From the NCBI GenBank assembly GCA_023150775.1, contig JAKLKE010000001.1, forward strand, positions 1 through 64,000: DNA of 64,000 nucleotides, in the 5' to 3' direction. A program made the translations under genes and the position numbers. The DNA comes from Myxococcota bacterium (GTDB taxonomy: Bacteria; Myxococcota_A; UBA796; CAJQPC01). Positions 27,599 through 37,602 of the stretch are shown piece by piece. How positions within the stretch are numbered: position 1 is the first letter of the stretch; each line of letters begins with the position of its first letter. A model generated the notes under the pieces. That model worked only from the letters and a program-made list of their open reading frames with translations. It was not told where the DNA came from and searched no databases.

Positions 27599-28333
27599 AT
27601 GGCGCTAGGAACGGGCATCGAGTGGACGGAGGCCACCTGGAACCCGGTCACCGGCTGCGACAAGATCAGCCCCGGCTGCAAACACTGCTATGCCGAGCGT
27701 ATGGCCGAGCGGCTTCAGGCGATGGGCCAGCCCAACTACAAGGATGGGTTCGCGCTCACGCTGCAACCCCAGATGTTGGAGCTCCCGCTCCGTTGGCGGC
27801 GCCCTCAGACCATCTTCGTGAACTCCATGAGCGACCTCTTCCATAAAGATGTACCGCTTGAGTACATCCAGCGCGTCTTTGAGGTGATGCGGGCCGCCTC
27901 ATGGCATCGGTTTCAGGTGCTCACCAAACGGGCGGACCGCCTCGCGACGGTCAGCAACGTCATGCCCTGGCCAAAGAACGTGTGGATGGGCGTGAGCGTC
28001 GAGAGCGCGGCCTACGCCCCACGTATTGACCAGCTTCGGGCGACGAACGCGGCGGTGCGTTTCCTCTCCTTGGAGCCGCTCTTGGGTCCGCTCCCAGACC
28101 TCAACCTCAGCGGGATCGATTGGGTCATCGTCGGCGGAGAGTCCGGCCCCCGCGCCCGGCCCATGGACCCAGCCTGGGTGACCGATCTGCGTGACCAGTG
28201 TGCGAGAGCAGGCGTCGCTTTCTTCTTTAAGCAGTGGGGAGGGGTTCAGAAGAAGCGTGCCGGGAGGCTTTTAGACGGGCGAACCTGGGATGAGCTCCCT
28301 GGCGCAGCCTCCGGCGCCCAGCTCGCAGGCTAA
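27599..28333 (+). CDS. DUF5131 / phage Gp37-Gp68 family protein
   Basis: [34 protein letters not shown]...[26 protein letters not shown]...FFFKQWGG. Confidence 0.9.
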   Translation: MALGTGIEWTEATWNPVTGCDKISPGCKHCYAERMAERLQAMGQPNYKDGFALTLQPQMLELPLRWRRPQTIFVNSMSDLFHKDVPLEYIQRVFEVMRAASWHRFQVLTKRADRLATVSNVMPWPKNVWMGVSVESAAYAPRIDQLRATNAAVRFLSLEPLLGPLPDLNLSGIDWVIVGGESGPRARPMDPAWVTDLRDQCARAGVAFFFKQWGGVQKKRAGRLLDGRTWDELPGAASGAQLAG

Positions 28334-29226
28334 CCACCCCCCTCACCCTTGTTTGGTTGACCAATCAACCTCAACACCTCGTCCAACACGGCCTCGTGGG
28401 GCAGCTCGGCGAGCCCTGCCCCGGCGTTGAGCACGCTCACCTTGGGGCCGAGGGGGCGCCAGCGGGCGGGGTCGGTGGGGCCGAACAGCGCGAGCACCGT
28501 CGCCCCGGCGGCGGCGGCGAGGTGGGTGGTCCCGGCGTCGTTGCCCACGACGAGGCGCGCGGCGGCGCAGAGCGCGGCGAGCTCGGCGAGGCTCGGGCCC
28601 TCCAGCACGGGCAGGCCCCCGAAGCGCTCGGGGCCGGGGCCACGCTCAAGCTCATCGGGGCCCAAGGCGACGGCGACGCGGAGGCCGCGGGCCTGAAGCG
28701 CGGCGCCCAAGGCCCCGAACCGCTCCGCCGGCCAACACTTCTTGAGTCCGCCGCTGCCCGGCAGCAGGAGCAGGTCGGGCGCGGAGGAGGCGGCCGAGAC
28801 ACGCAAGAACGGCGTCGGCAGCGCCTCTGGCGACGGCAGCGCGACGAGGCCCGAGCTGAGGTGGCTGAGCTGGTGAACGCCGGGGTCGGGCTCACCGCCA
28901 CGAGGATGGACGTAGAGCCCCCGGCGCCGGAGGGCCTGGGCTAAACCGTCGCCGTCGAGGAGCACGATGGCCTCCTCTGCGCCCTCCAGAAGCTCAGCGG
29001 CGGCGGTGGTGAGCGCGCCGTCGCCGAAGAGGCACGCGGCCTCGGCGGCGTCTAGGCGTAGGCTGAGCACCTCCAGCTCAACCCAGGCGAGGGTCACCCG
29101 CGGCGCGAGCAGGCGCAGGGGGCCGAGCGCCGCCAAGGCCCGGATCAGGGGGATGCGCAGGAGCTGATCTCCCAAGGCGCCGCCGCTCACGACGAGGCGC
29201 GGGGCGGTGGACGGCGCGAGGCTCAC
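28330..29226 (-). CDS. glycosyltransferase family 9-like (heptosyltransferase-type) protein
   Basis: [20 protein letters not shown]...[24 protein letters not shown]...[31 protein letters not shown]. Confidence 0.85.
   Translation of the reverse strand: MSLAPSTAPRLVVSGGALGDQLLRIPLIRALAALGPLRLLAPRVTLAWVELEVLSLRLDAAEAACLFGDGALTTAAAELLEGAEEAIVLLDGDGLAQALRRRGLYVHPRGGEPDPGVHQLSHLSSGLVALPSPEALPTPFLRVSAASSAPDLLLLPGSGGLKKCWPAERFGALGAALQARGLRVAVALGPDELERGPGPERFGGLPVLEGPSLAELAALCAAARLVVGNDAGTTHLAAAAGATVLALFGPTDPARWRPLGPKVSVLNAGAGLAELPHEAVLDEVLRLIGQPNKGEGGG
28355..28370. repeat. dispersed hairpin copy D
   Basis: GGTTGACCAATCAACC. Confidence 0.8.
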
Positions 29227-30296
29227 GGCGTGACCCGCACCCCGTCGATCCACACCTCCGCCGGGCTCGCGGCGCGGGTGATGTCCTCCAGAGGGTCGCT
29301 GTCGAGCAGCAAGAAGCTCGCCGCGCCGCCGACGCTGAGCCCGCCCAGGCCCTCAAAGCCCCAGGTGGCCGCCGGGACGGAGGTGGCGGAGGCGAGGATC
29401 TCCGCCGGGCTCAGCCCCGCCGAGGCCAGAAGCGCCAGCTCCGAGCCGTCGATCGCCGCGGTGCGCGAGTTGCCCATGTCGGTGCCGTAGAGCACCGTGG
29501 CCCCGGCCTCGTGCAGCCGCTTGAGGTTGTCCACCGCGCGCTCCCCACCGCCGAAGGCCCGCAGCGTGCTGATCACGCCACGGCTGGCCCAGGCGGCGAT
29601 GGCGTCGTCGGAGAGCGTCGCAGTGGGCGTGTGCGCGAGCAGGTCCACCCCGGCGTCCGCCGCGCGGAGGGCCTCGTCGTCGCCCATGGCGTGGCTCACG
29701 GTGAGCAGGCCGAGGCCGTGGGCCTCCTCGACGGCGGCGCGCAGCGTGCTGTCGTCCAGCGCGTTCTCGCCGGTCACGGGCACCTTGATCACCCGCGCCC
29801 CGGCGGCGTGTAAGGCCCGCACGGCCTCCCGGGCGGCGTCGGCGTCCTCACACTCGATGCCGTAGCCGCCGCTGCCCCAGCTCTGGGTGGGGTAGCCGGA
29901 GACGGCGGTGACCATGGGCCCGGCCCACACGACCCGCAGCGCGCCTTGATCTCGGCCGATCCAGCCCTCCGGCGCCGCGAGGTCTACGGCGGCGGCGAGG
30001 CCCGTGGCGGGCAGGCTCTCCCCCACCGTCCAGAACGCCAGATGAACGTGGCTGTCGATGAAGCCGGGGGCGAAGGTGCGCCCGGTGACGTCCAAAGACG
30101 TGTCCGCCGGGGCGTCCACCGTCAGCGAGGTGATGCGCCCGTCGGCCAAGACCACATCGACACGCTCGCCGCCGGGGGCGAAGCCGCCGCGCAGGGCCAC
30201 GGAGCCCGGCGAGCCCACGGGGGCGCCGATGTCGGGGGTCTCGACGGGGCGAGCGCAGGCGGAGAGGGCCAAGATCAGCAGGGGGAGGGTCTTCAT
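29223..30296 (-). CDS. amidohydrolase-family lipoprotein
   Basis: LALSACARPVET lipobox; FAPGFIDSHVHLAFW; VSHAMGDDEALRAA; YGTDMGNS. Confidence 0.85.
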   Translation of the reverse strand: MKTLPLLILALSACARPVETPDIGAPVGSPGSVALRGGFAPGGERVDVVLADGRITSLTVDAPADTSLDVTGRTFAPGFIDSHVHLAFWTVGESLPATGLAAAVDLAAPEGWIGRDQGALRVVWAGPMVTAVSGYPTQSWGSGGYGIECEDADAAREAVRALHAAGARVIKVPVTGENALDDSTLRAAVEEAHGLGLLTVSHAMGDDEALRAADAGVDLLAHTPTATLSDDAIAAWASRGVISTLRAFGGGERAVDNLKRLHEAGATVLYGTDMGNSRTAAIDGSELALLASAGLSPAEILASATSVPAATWGFEGLGGLSVGGAASFLLLDSDPLEDITRAASPAEVWIDGVRVTP

Positions 30297-30509
30297 CGCC
30301 CCACTGTACAGCGATCCTCAAGGGGATGGACAGGCCCTCTTCGGGCGGACGAGGCCTCTTTAAGCCCGCCTCAGCCCTGGCCTCGCCGGTTGGGTATGCT
30401 CAATCGTCAACCTGATTGACATGCGCTGTCCTCCCTCTCCTTTACGCCGCTTGCGATCGACGGGGAGCGGGCTACGGTGCTCCGCATCCCGCCCTCCAAG
30501 GAGCGCCGC

Positions 30510-31699
30510 GTGTACCTCTTCGCCGCGATGGCCCCCCTGCTCAGCGCCCCGGCCCAGGCCGTCGAGCTGACGTATGAGCAGTACAAGCTGCCCAACGGCC
30601 TCAACGTCATCCTCATGCCCGATCCCACCCTGCCCCAGGTCGTCGTGAACCTGTGGTATGGCGTCGGCGCCAAAGATGAGGTCGAGGGCCGCACGGGCTT
30701 CGCGCACCTCTTTGAGCACCTGATGTTTATGGGCACCACACGGCTGCCGGGCTCAGGGTTTGACGATCTCATGGAGGCCAGCGGCGGCCACAACAACGCC
30801 TGGACGAGCGAAACGAGCGCCGCCAGTCCTACGAAGACGCCCCCTACGGCGAGATCTGGCTGGTGATGCCCGAGGCGATGTACCCCGCCGGTCACCCCTA
30901 CGCGCACACCGTCATCGGCTCCCACGAAGACCTCCAGGCCGCCACCGTGGACGACGTCGTGGGCTTCTTCAACACCTGGTATGTGCCGGGCAACGCGAGC
31001 CTCGTCGTCGCCGGAGACTTCGACCCCGCCTCGGTAAAACTCACCATCGAGCGCCTCTTTGGCGGCCTCGCCGCCCGCCCGGTGCCCGAGCGCCAGCCCG
31101 TGCCCGCGCCCACCGCCCCGGTGACCTCCCTCATTGAGCTGACCGACCAGGTGCGCCAGCCCAAGAGCGTCATGGCTTGGCACAGCCCGGCGATGTACGC
31201 CAGCGGCGACGCCGAGATGGACCTGCTCGCCGACATCCTCGCCGATGGCCGCTCCTCGCGGCTCTACCGCGGCCTCGTGCACGAGTCGGGCCTCGCCGTT
31301 GAGGTCAGCGCCGGGCAGATGAGCCAGCGCCTCAGCTCCTTGTTCGTCATCGAGGTCACCCCCGCCGAGGGCCACACCCTCGCGGAGGCCGAGGAGGCCA
31401 TCGCCAAAGAGCTCGCCCGCCTCGCCGCCGAGGGCCCCACGGACGCCGAGCTAGAGCGCGTCAAGAACCAGCTTGAGATGTCGTTCTTGGAGCGCCAAGA
31501 GAGCCTCCAAGGCCGCGCCAGCTCGCTCAACAGCTACTACTTCAACACCGGCACGCCGGGCTACATGCAGGCCGATCTCGACCGTTACCGCCAGGCCACC
31601 AAAGACGGCGTCAAACAAGCCGCCGCGCGCCTGACGGTCGACACCCGCTGCCTCATCCGCGTCACCCCCGCGCCCGTCGCCGAGGAGACCACCCCATGA
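30510..31699 (+). pseudogene. M16 zinc metallopeptidase with internal frameshifting deletion
   Basis: HLFEHLMFMG retained; frame breaks at NNAWTSE/NERRQSYEDAPYGEIWLVMPEAMYPAGHPYAHTVIG; about 45 residues missing, including the region of the downstream Glu zinc ligand. Confidence 0.85.
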
Positions 31700-33180
31700 C
31701 GCAGCTCCTCCTCGCCTTGGCCCTCGGGCTGTCCTGCGCTCGTGCCCCCCAGGAGACCGCCACCGTGCCCCAGGCCCAAGATCCCCTCGCCCAGCGCCCC
31801 GAGGCCGGCCCCACCCCGGCGTTCACCGCCCCGGTGCCCAAGATCGTCACCCTCTCCAACGGCGTCGAGATCTGGGTGTTTGAGCGCGCCGGCCTGCCCT
31901 TGGTGAGCCTGCAGGCCGTCATCTCTGGCGGCGCCGCTGAAGACCCAGCCTTGGGCTGGGGTCAGACGGCGCTCTCCGACCGGATGTTGACCCACGGCGC
32001 CGGGGATCGTGGCGCCGACGCCTTCGCCGCCGAGCTAGAGCAGAAGGCGATCTCGCTGAGCGTCGGCACCAAGGCCACCTCCAGCATCATCACCCTCGAC
32101 ACCCACGCCGAGCGTCTGGACAGCGCCTTAGATCTCCTCGCCGACGCGATCCTGCGCCCTCGTTTTGACGCCGATGAGGTCGAGCGTGTCCGCAAGATCA
32201 CCTTGGGCGATCTCGACTCGGCCTTAGACACCCCGCAGAGCTTGGCCGTCTGGGCCGGTCAGCGGCTCTATTGGGGCGAGACGCACCCCCTGGGCCACCC
32301 GATCATCGGCCGCCGGGACGACCTCACCGCGCTCACCCCCGCCCAGCTCAAGGCGAGCTGGGCCGCACGTTACGCCCCGGGCCGCGTACGTTTTGTCGTC
32401 ACCGGCGCGGTCACCGCCGAGGGTGTTCAGGCCGCCTTGGAGTCCCGCTTCGGCGCCTGGAAGGCCAACCCGGCCGCCCCCACCGCCGTGCCCGCCGCGA
32501 TCAAGGCCACCGCCCCTGGCCCGCGCCTCGTGTTGGTGGACAACCCCGGCGCCGCCCAGTCCATCCTCCGCGTCGTGATGCCCGGCTGGCGCAGCGCCGA
32601 GGCCGGCCTGCCCGCCGCGCGTCTGGGCGTCATCGTGCTCGGCGGCACCTTCACCAGCCGCCTCAACCGCCTCTTGCGTGAGGAGCGCGGCTACACCTAC
32701 GGCGCGAAGGCCTGGTTAGAGCCCGGCGCTGAGCAGGGCGTGGCCCTGGCCCAGACCGCCGTGTTCCAGCCCGTGACCGGCGACGCCTTGAAGGCGCTGT
32801 TGGAGCAGCTCACCCTCTTGCAGTCCGGCGTCACCGACGAGGAGCTTGAGAAGGCCCGGGGCGCGCGGCGCACGGCCCTGGTGAGCGCCATGGAGAGCCG
32901 AGGCGCGGTCTCGGCGACCTATGGCGGGCTCATCGAGCAGGGCCTCAGCCCGTCCGCCATCAATGATGAGCTCAACGCCCTCAACGGCCTCACCGCCGCC
33001 ACGGTCAACGCTGAAGTCGCCAAGCTCGGCCTCAACGACGCCGTGGTGATCGTCGTCGGCGATGTGGGCCAGATCCGCGCCCAGGTCGAGGCCGCCGTGC
33101 CCGGCGCCTGGACGGTCGTAGAGGCCGTGGCCCCGCGCCCGGCGGCGCCAGCGCCCGCGCCGAAGAAGGGCAAACGCTGA
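31696..33180 (+). CDS. M16-family peptidase-like partner protein, lacking HxxEH
   Basis: VPKIVTLSNGVEIWVFERAGLPLVSLQAVISGGA...LSDRMLTHG; start overlaps the preceding gene stop. Confidence 0.85.
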   Translation: MTQLLLALALGLSCARAPQETATVPQAQDPLAQRPEAGPTPAFTAPVPKIVTLSNGVEIWVFERAGLPLVSLQAVISGGAAEDPALGWGQTALSDRMLTHGAGDRGADAFAAELEQKAISLSVGTKATSSIITLDTHAERLDSALDLLADAILRPRFDADEVERVRKITLGDLDSALDTPQSLAVWAGQRLYWGETHPLGHPIIGRRDDLTALTPAQLKASWAARYAPGRVRFVVTGAVTAEGVQAALESRFGAWKANPAAPTAVPAAIKATAPGPRLVLVDNPGAAQSILRVVMPGWRSAEAGLPAARLGVIVLGGTFTSRLNRLLREERGYTYGAKAWLEPGAEQGVALAQTAVFQPVTGDALKALLEQLTLLQSGVTDEELEKARGARRTALVSAMESRGAVSATYGGLIEQGLSPSAINDELNALNGLTAATVNAEVAKLGLNDAVVIVVGDVGQIRAQVEAAVPGAWTVVEAVAPRPAAPAPAPKKGKR

Positions 33181-33203
33181 GCGGCCTGCGACGGCGCGAA
33201 GGC

Positions 33204-34199
33204 TCAGAACAAGATCACCATTCCGCCGTCCGGCAAGGCCTCGTAGACCTGGGCCACGTCGGAGAGGTGGAGCACGATGCAGCCCCAGCTCATCTGCCGG
33301 GAGTCTGTGTCCGACCACTCCTCGGCCCAGCCGTGTAAGCCGATGCCACCGCCCAAAGAGGTGCGCTCGTTCGTGGCCAACCCCGCCCAATACCGCTGGG
33401 TGATCTCCCGCTGCTGGGCCACGGTGATCAGCCCAGCGTCTACGCCCCGCGCGGCGTCCCAGGGGTTCGGGTAGTTCAGGCGCATCCAGTGGCCGCCGTA
33501 ATACGCGCCGACGGGGCCATCAAAGGGGCCTTTGCTGTGTTGAACGACGCGGTAGACCCCTTTGGGCGTGCGGTTGTCGCCGCGACGCTCTTTGGCGCCG
33601 GTGGCCTGACCGAAGCCGACCTCAGCCCGCAGCACCTCGACGCCGTCGCGGAGGATGCGAAGCTCCTGCTGATCGTGGTGGATGAGCGCGAGGACTCGCT
33701 CGGCGCTGGGGTCGGGGAGCTGGGGCCGGGCGGCGAAGAACAGAGCGGGGTCTTCTCCGCTGCCGACGAGGGTGACCGTGAGCCGCTGGCCCTCGCCCAA
33801 GGGCTCGCCACGTTTGAGATCTTGGCCAATCGTGAGGCTGTGTTGTAGGCCCTCAAATCGGGTCCGCGCAGACTTGCGGACGTGGTTCTCAAAGAAGTGA
33901 TGCTCCAGCTCGATCACGCCGGGCTCCGCCAGGATCACCCGACCGTTCGCCGGGGCCACGGCGACGGCGGCGGCCTTGGCCTCAAAACACCCGCGGCCGC
34001 AGGGCCGCCAAGGCGCGGGCGCCGGGGAGGTGAAGCCGTCGGCAAAAGCCCAAGGCGCGCTCAACAGGGCCACGAAGGGGTCAAGCGGCGCGGCGGCGGG
34101 CGGCGTGGGCTCGATCGGCGGCGCCGAGCCCCCTTCGGCGTGAAGGTCAGCCAGCTCAACACATCCGGTCAACAGGACAACAAGAAGCGAGGCGCGCAT
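33204..34199 (-). CDS. L,D-transpeptidase (YkuD-like) lipoprotein
   Basis: LLVVLLTGCVELAD lipobox; RRGDNRTPKGVYRV...GIGLHGWAEEW...SWGCIVLH. Confidence 0.85.
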   Translation of the reverse strand: MRASLLVVLLTGCVELADLHAEGGSAPPIEPTPPAAAPLDPFVALLSAPWAFADGFTSPAPAPWRPCGRGCFEAKAAAVAVAPANGRVILAEPGVIELEHHFFENHVRKSARTRFEGLQHSLTIGQDLKRGEPLGEGQRLTVTLVGSGEDPALFFAARPQLPDPSAERVLALIHHDQQELRILRDGVEVLRAEVGFGQATGAKERRGDNRTPKGVYRVVQHSKGPFDGPVGAYYGGHWMRLNYPNPWDAARGVDAGLITVAQQREITQRYWAGLATNERTSLGGGIGLHGWAEEWSDTDSRQMSWGCIVLHLSDVAQVYEALPDGGMVILF

Positions 34200-34421
34200 T
34201 CACCCTCCTGCCCGGGTGACCGCCGCCGCGCCTCCGGGTTCCCGACCCGCCCGACGAAGGTGCGGGACGCTGGCCGCCTCACGCGCCGTGCGCGCCTCGG
34301 CCTCGGCGAAATGTTGAAGCTCGTCCGCCGATCGCTGGCGCCTCTGCGCCTGAACCTTGACGTCCGCTGCGTCTCGCTCAGGGCGCAGCGTGTCCGGCGT
34401 CAGAGGTTGAACAAACCGCAT
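34200..34421 (-). CDS. small hypothetical protein
   Basis: MRFVQPLTPDTLRPERDAADV...; stop directly abuts the start of the L,D-transpeptidase gene. Confidence 0.4.
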   Translation of the reverse strand: MRFVQPLTPDTLRPERDAADVKVQAQRRQRSADELQHFAEAEARTAREAASVPHLRRAGREPGGAAAVTRAGG

Positions 34422-34540
34422 AGGGCCTCCAGACATCGCCGAGGGGTTCGTCTTGTCCCGATGGCGAGCAGCGTACACCCGGCGAAGGCGTCCACGACAG
34501 CCGCTCCCCACCCAAGCGTCGAAGACGCTATGATCGCGGC

Positions 34541-35803
34541 ATGAGCGGCGAGTGGTCCACGGATGAAGAGCTGGGGCGGCTTCGGCGGAGGGCTGAAGAG
34601 GCCGAGGCCCAGGCGCGGGCGCTGCAGGCCCTCAACGGCTTCGCGGCGACCTTGCTGCGGTACCAAGCCGACATCGACGACATCCTCTGGGAGCTCGCGA
34701 ACGACGCCGTAGGCCGCATGGGCCTTGAGGACTGCGTCATCTACCTGCTGGACGAGGACCAGAACCTGCTCGTGCAGCGCGCGGCGTTTGGGCCCAAGAA
34801 CCCAAAAGGCCGGGAGATCCTCGCGCCGATCACCCTCACCGTGGGCCGGGGCATCGTCGGCGCCGTCGCCGCCACGGGCAAGGTGGAGCGCATCGGCGAC
34901 ACCCGCCAAGACCCCCGATACGTCTGCGACGACCAGCTCCGGCTCAGCGAGCTCGCCGTGCCCATCCTCGACGAGGGCCGGGTCATCGGCGTCATCGACA
35001 GCGAGCACAGCGCCGCGAACTTCTTCACCCCTTGGCACGAGGAGCTGTTTCTGACCTTGGCGCGCATGACCGCCTCGCGGCTGTCCAAAGCGCGCCTCGA
35101 CGACCAGCTTCAGCGGCTCTCGAATGAGCTAGAGCGCAAAGTGACCCAGCGCACGGCGGAGCTGGCCGAGGCCCACCGCCGCTCCGAGGCCCTCCTGCTC
35201 AACGTGCTCCCGGCGTCCATCGCCGCCCGGCTCATGGCCGGGGAGTCCCGCATCGCCGAGCGGGTCGAGCGCGCCGCCGTGCTCTTCGCCGACATCGTCG
35301 GCTTCTCCGAGTACGCCGCCCACGCCGAGCCTGAGCAGGTCGTCGAGCTCCTGGAGACCTTCTTCACCACCTTCGACACGCTCACCGCCGAGGCCGGCGC
35401 CGAGAAGATCAAGACCGTCGGCGACGCCTACATGGTCGTCTGCGGTCTGCCCACACCCCACGCCGACCCCGCCGGGGCCTTGGCCGAGCTCGCGCTAAAA
35501 ATGCGTGACTCCTTGCCTGAGCTCGCCGCCCGCGCCCATGTGCCCCTCGCCGCGCGGTTCGGCTTACACGTCGGCCCCGTCGTCGCCGGGGTCATCGGCC
35601 GCAGCCGCCTCGTCTACGACCTCTGGGGCGACACCGTGAACGTCGCCGCGCGCCTGGAGTCCTCGGGCCTGCCGGGGCGGGTGCAGATCACCCGGGCCTT
35701 GGCGAGCGAGCTGAGCGATCGGTTCGTCTGTGTGCCTCGGGGTGTGCAGACCCTCAAGGGCCTCGGTGAGGTTGAGCTGGCCTGGCTCGTCAACAAACGC
35801 TGA
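34541..35803 (+). CDS. GAF domain-class III adenylate/guanylate cyclase
   Basis: RAAVLFADIVGFSEYAAHAEPEQVVELLETFFTTFD...KIKTVGDAYMVVCG...GLHVGPVVAGVIGRSRLVYDLWGDTVNVAARLESSG. Confidence 0.93.
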   Translation: MSGEWSTDEELGRLRRRAEEAEAQARALQALNGFAATLLRYQADIDDILWELANDAVGRMGLEDCVIYLLDEDQNLLVQRAAFGPKNPKGREILAPITLTVGRGIVGAVAATGKVERIGDTRQDPRYVCDDQLRLSELAVPILDEGRVIGVIDSEHSAANFFTPWHEELFLTLARMTASRLSKARLDDQLQRLSNELERKVTQRTAELAEAHRRSEALLLNVLPASIAARLMAGESRIAERVERAAVLFADIVGFSEYAAHAEPEQVVELLETFFTTFDTLTAEAGAEKIKTVGDAYMVVCGLPTPHADPAGALAELALKMRDSLPELAARAHVPLAARFGLHVGPVVAGVIGRSRLVYDLWGDTVNVAARLESSGLPGRVQITRALASELSDRFVCVPRGVQTLKGLGEVELAWLVNKR

Positions 35804-35818
35804 GCCAAGGCGCGCTGT

Positions 35819-37474
35819 TTAGCCCTCACAGACCGCCGCGTAGACGTCCCAGCGGAGGCGCCCGACCTCGTCGTCCTCACAGTCGTACATCACGACGAGG
35901 TCCAACGCGCCGTCGTGGGTGAGATCCGCGAGCGCCCAGGTGGGCAGATCGCGGCTCGCGCAGTTCGCGGTGCCCGAGCGCCCCGCAAAGGGCGCGTCGG
36001 TGACGCTGTAGCCCGGGGGCAGGGGCCAGGCCGTCGCCTCCTTGGCGAAACCTTCGGGGCCGCCGCGGTGCACCGCCCAGCGGGTCACGCCGACCTCAGG
36101 CTCTTGGCAGTCGTCCGACACGATCAGGTCGAGCCAGCCGTCGTGGTCGATGTCGTCGGCGTCGTAGGCGGGCAGGTCGCCTTGGGAGCAGGCGGCGGGG
36201 GCGGAGATGGCCAAGAAGATGGGCTGCCCCACGGCGTACTCGGGCAAGGCCCAGTCGATGCCCGTCGCCGCGAAGCCCCCGGTCGCTGAGCCGGCGTACA
36301 CCCGCCAGATCGTGGTGCCCACCGCCGCGTCCGCGCAGTCCTCGGTGACGATGAGATCGAGCACCCCGTCGCCGTCGGCGTGGGCGAGGGCGTAGCTCGG
36401 GCCGCGCCCGCTGCGGCAGGCGGCGGTGCCCTCCAGGCCGGTGAAGGTCGTGCCTTCGCCGAGCTCCGGCAAGGCCCAGGGGGTCGCCGTCGCGCTGACG
36501 CCGCCGGAGCCGCCGAGGTAGACGTCCCAGCGGCGCTGGCCCACGGTCTCATCGTCGCAGGCGCGGGTGACGACGAGGTCGGGGGCGCCGTCGCCGCTCA
36601 GGTCCAGGAGCGCGTGGCCCGGCACACCGTCGCCGCAGTCGGCCCCAGCCTCGACCCGACCCCAAGGCGGATCGTCCCCGACCGGCGCCGAGGGCAAGGT
36701 GAAGGGCGTCGCGGCGGCGGCGAAGCCTGCGGACTCTGCGGCATACACAAGCCACTGGCTCGCCCCGGTGGCCTCATCCGCGCAGTCCACGGTGAGCACC
36801 AGCTCGGCGCGGCCGTCGCCGTGCAGCTCCGTCAAGGCGTAGCCCGGGAGGCCTGAGCCGTCGCAGTCCTCGGCCTCCTCGTCGGTGGGGAACGGCAGCC
36901 CGGGCGAGCTGGAGGAGACGCTGGGCAAGGTGTAGGGGGTCGGCGCGGCGCCAAAACCCGAGGCCGAGCCGAGGTGGACCGACCAGGTGTCGCGCCCGAC
37001 GCTCGCGTCGCGGCAGTCCCGGGTGACCACCAGCTCCGGGCGACCGTCGCCGAGCAGGTTCATCAGGGTGTAGGCCGGGTCGAGGCTGGCGCAGTTGGCG
37101 TCCCCTCGAAGGCCGGTGAAGGCCGCGCCCAAGGCGCCGACCTCGGGCAAGCCGAGGGGAGTGGGGCTCGGCGCGAAGCCGGTGCAGCGCTGGGGGGCGA
37201 GGTCGGTGTCGCTGTCGTCGCCGCTGTCGCCGGAGTGACTCTCACCGGAGTCACGCCCGCTGTCGTCGCCGCTGTCCCCGCTGGGCTCGCCGGTCTCGAC
37301 GGGATCGTCCTTCGTGGGGTTTTCCCCGGCGCCCTCACAGGCGAGGCCCAAGATCAAGACGAGAGAGAGCACCATCAGACACCTCGACCGGCGGGGCTTC
37401 GGCCACCTCCACGAGTGTAGCCGAGACCGAGGCCGCTCATCGGGGGTCTTCTGAAGCGTCTGGATCGCCACCAT
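35819..37474 (-). CDS. FG-GAP/VCBS-like repeat lipoprotein
   Basis: Repeats of xxxYALxxLxGDGxxELVxTxDC; lipobox LVLILGLACEG. Confidence 0.75.
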   Translation of the reverse strand: MVAIQTLQKTPDERPRSRLHSWRWPKPRRSRCLMVLSLVLILGLACEGAGENPTKDDPVETGEPSGDSGDDSGRDSGESHSGDSGDDSDTDLAPQRCTGFAPSPTPLGLPEVGALGAAFTGLRGDANCASLDPAYTLMNLLGDGRPELVVTRDCRDASVGRDTWSVHLGSASGFGAAPTPYTLPSVSSSSPGLPFPTDEEAEDCDGSGLPGYALTELHGDGRAELVLTVDCADEATGASQWLVYAAESAGFAAAATPFTLPSAPVGDDPPWGRVEAGADCGDGVPGHALLDLSGDGAPDLVVTRACDDETVGQRRWDVYLGGSGGVSATATPWALPELGEGTTFTGLEGTAACRSGRGPSYALAHADGDGVLDLIVTEDCADAAVGTTIWRVYAGSATGGFAATGIDWALPEYAVGQPIFLAISAPAACSQGDLPAYDADDIDHDGWLDLIVSDDCQEPEVGVTRWAVHRGGPEGFAKEATAWPLPPGYSVTDAPFAGRSGTANCASRDLPTWALADLTHDGALDLVVMYDCEDDEVGRLRWDVYAAVCEG

Positions 37475-37602
37475 CGCCGTGATCCCGTCCCCGACGCTGT
37501 CCTGACATGCACGCTATGCGCATTCGCCTATTTTGTGCAGATTTATCCCGCGAATTTGGCCCCTCCGCCCACGCCCGCTTTGCCCCCGGATAGTCGTGGG
37601 TC

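Noticed and set aside
34541-35803. nucleotide cyclase considered as a Pycsar-type defence cyclase
   Set aside because: GAF-fused class III cyclase with no adjacent TM/TIR effector; ordinary signalling architecture.
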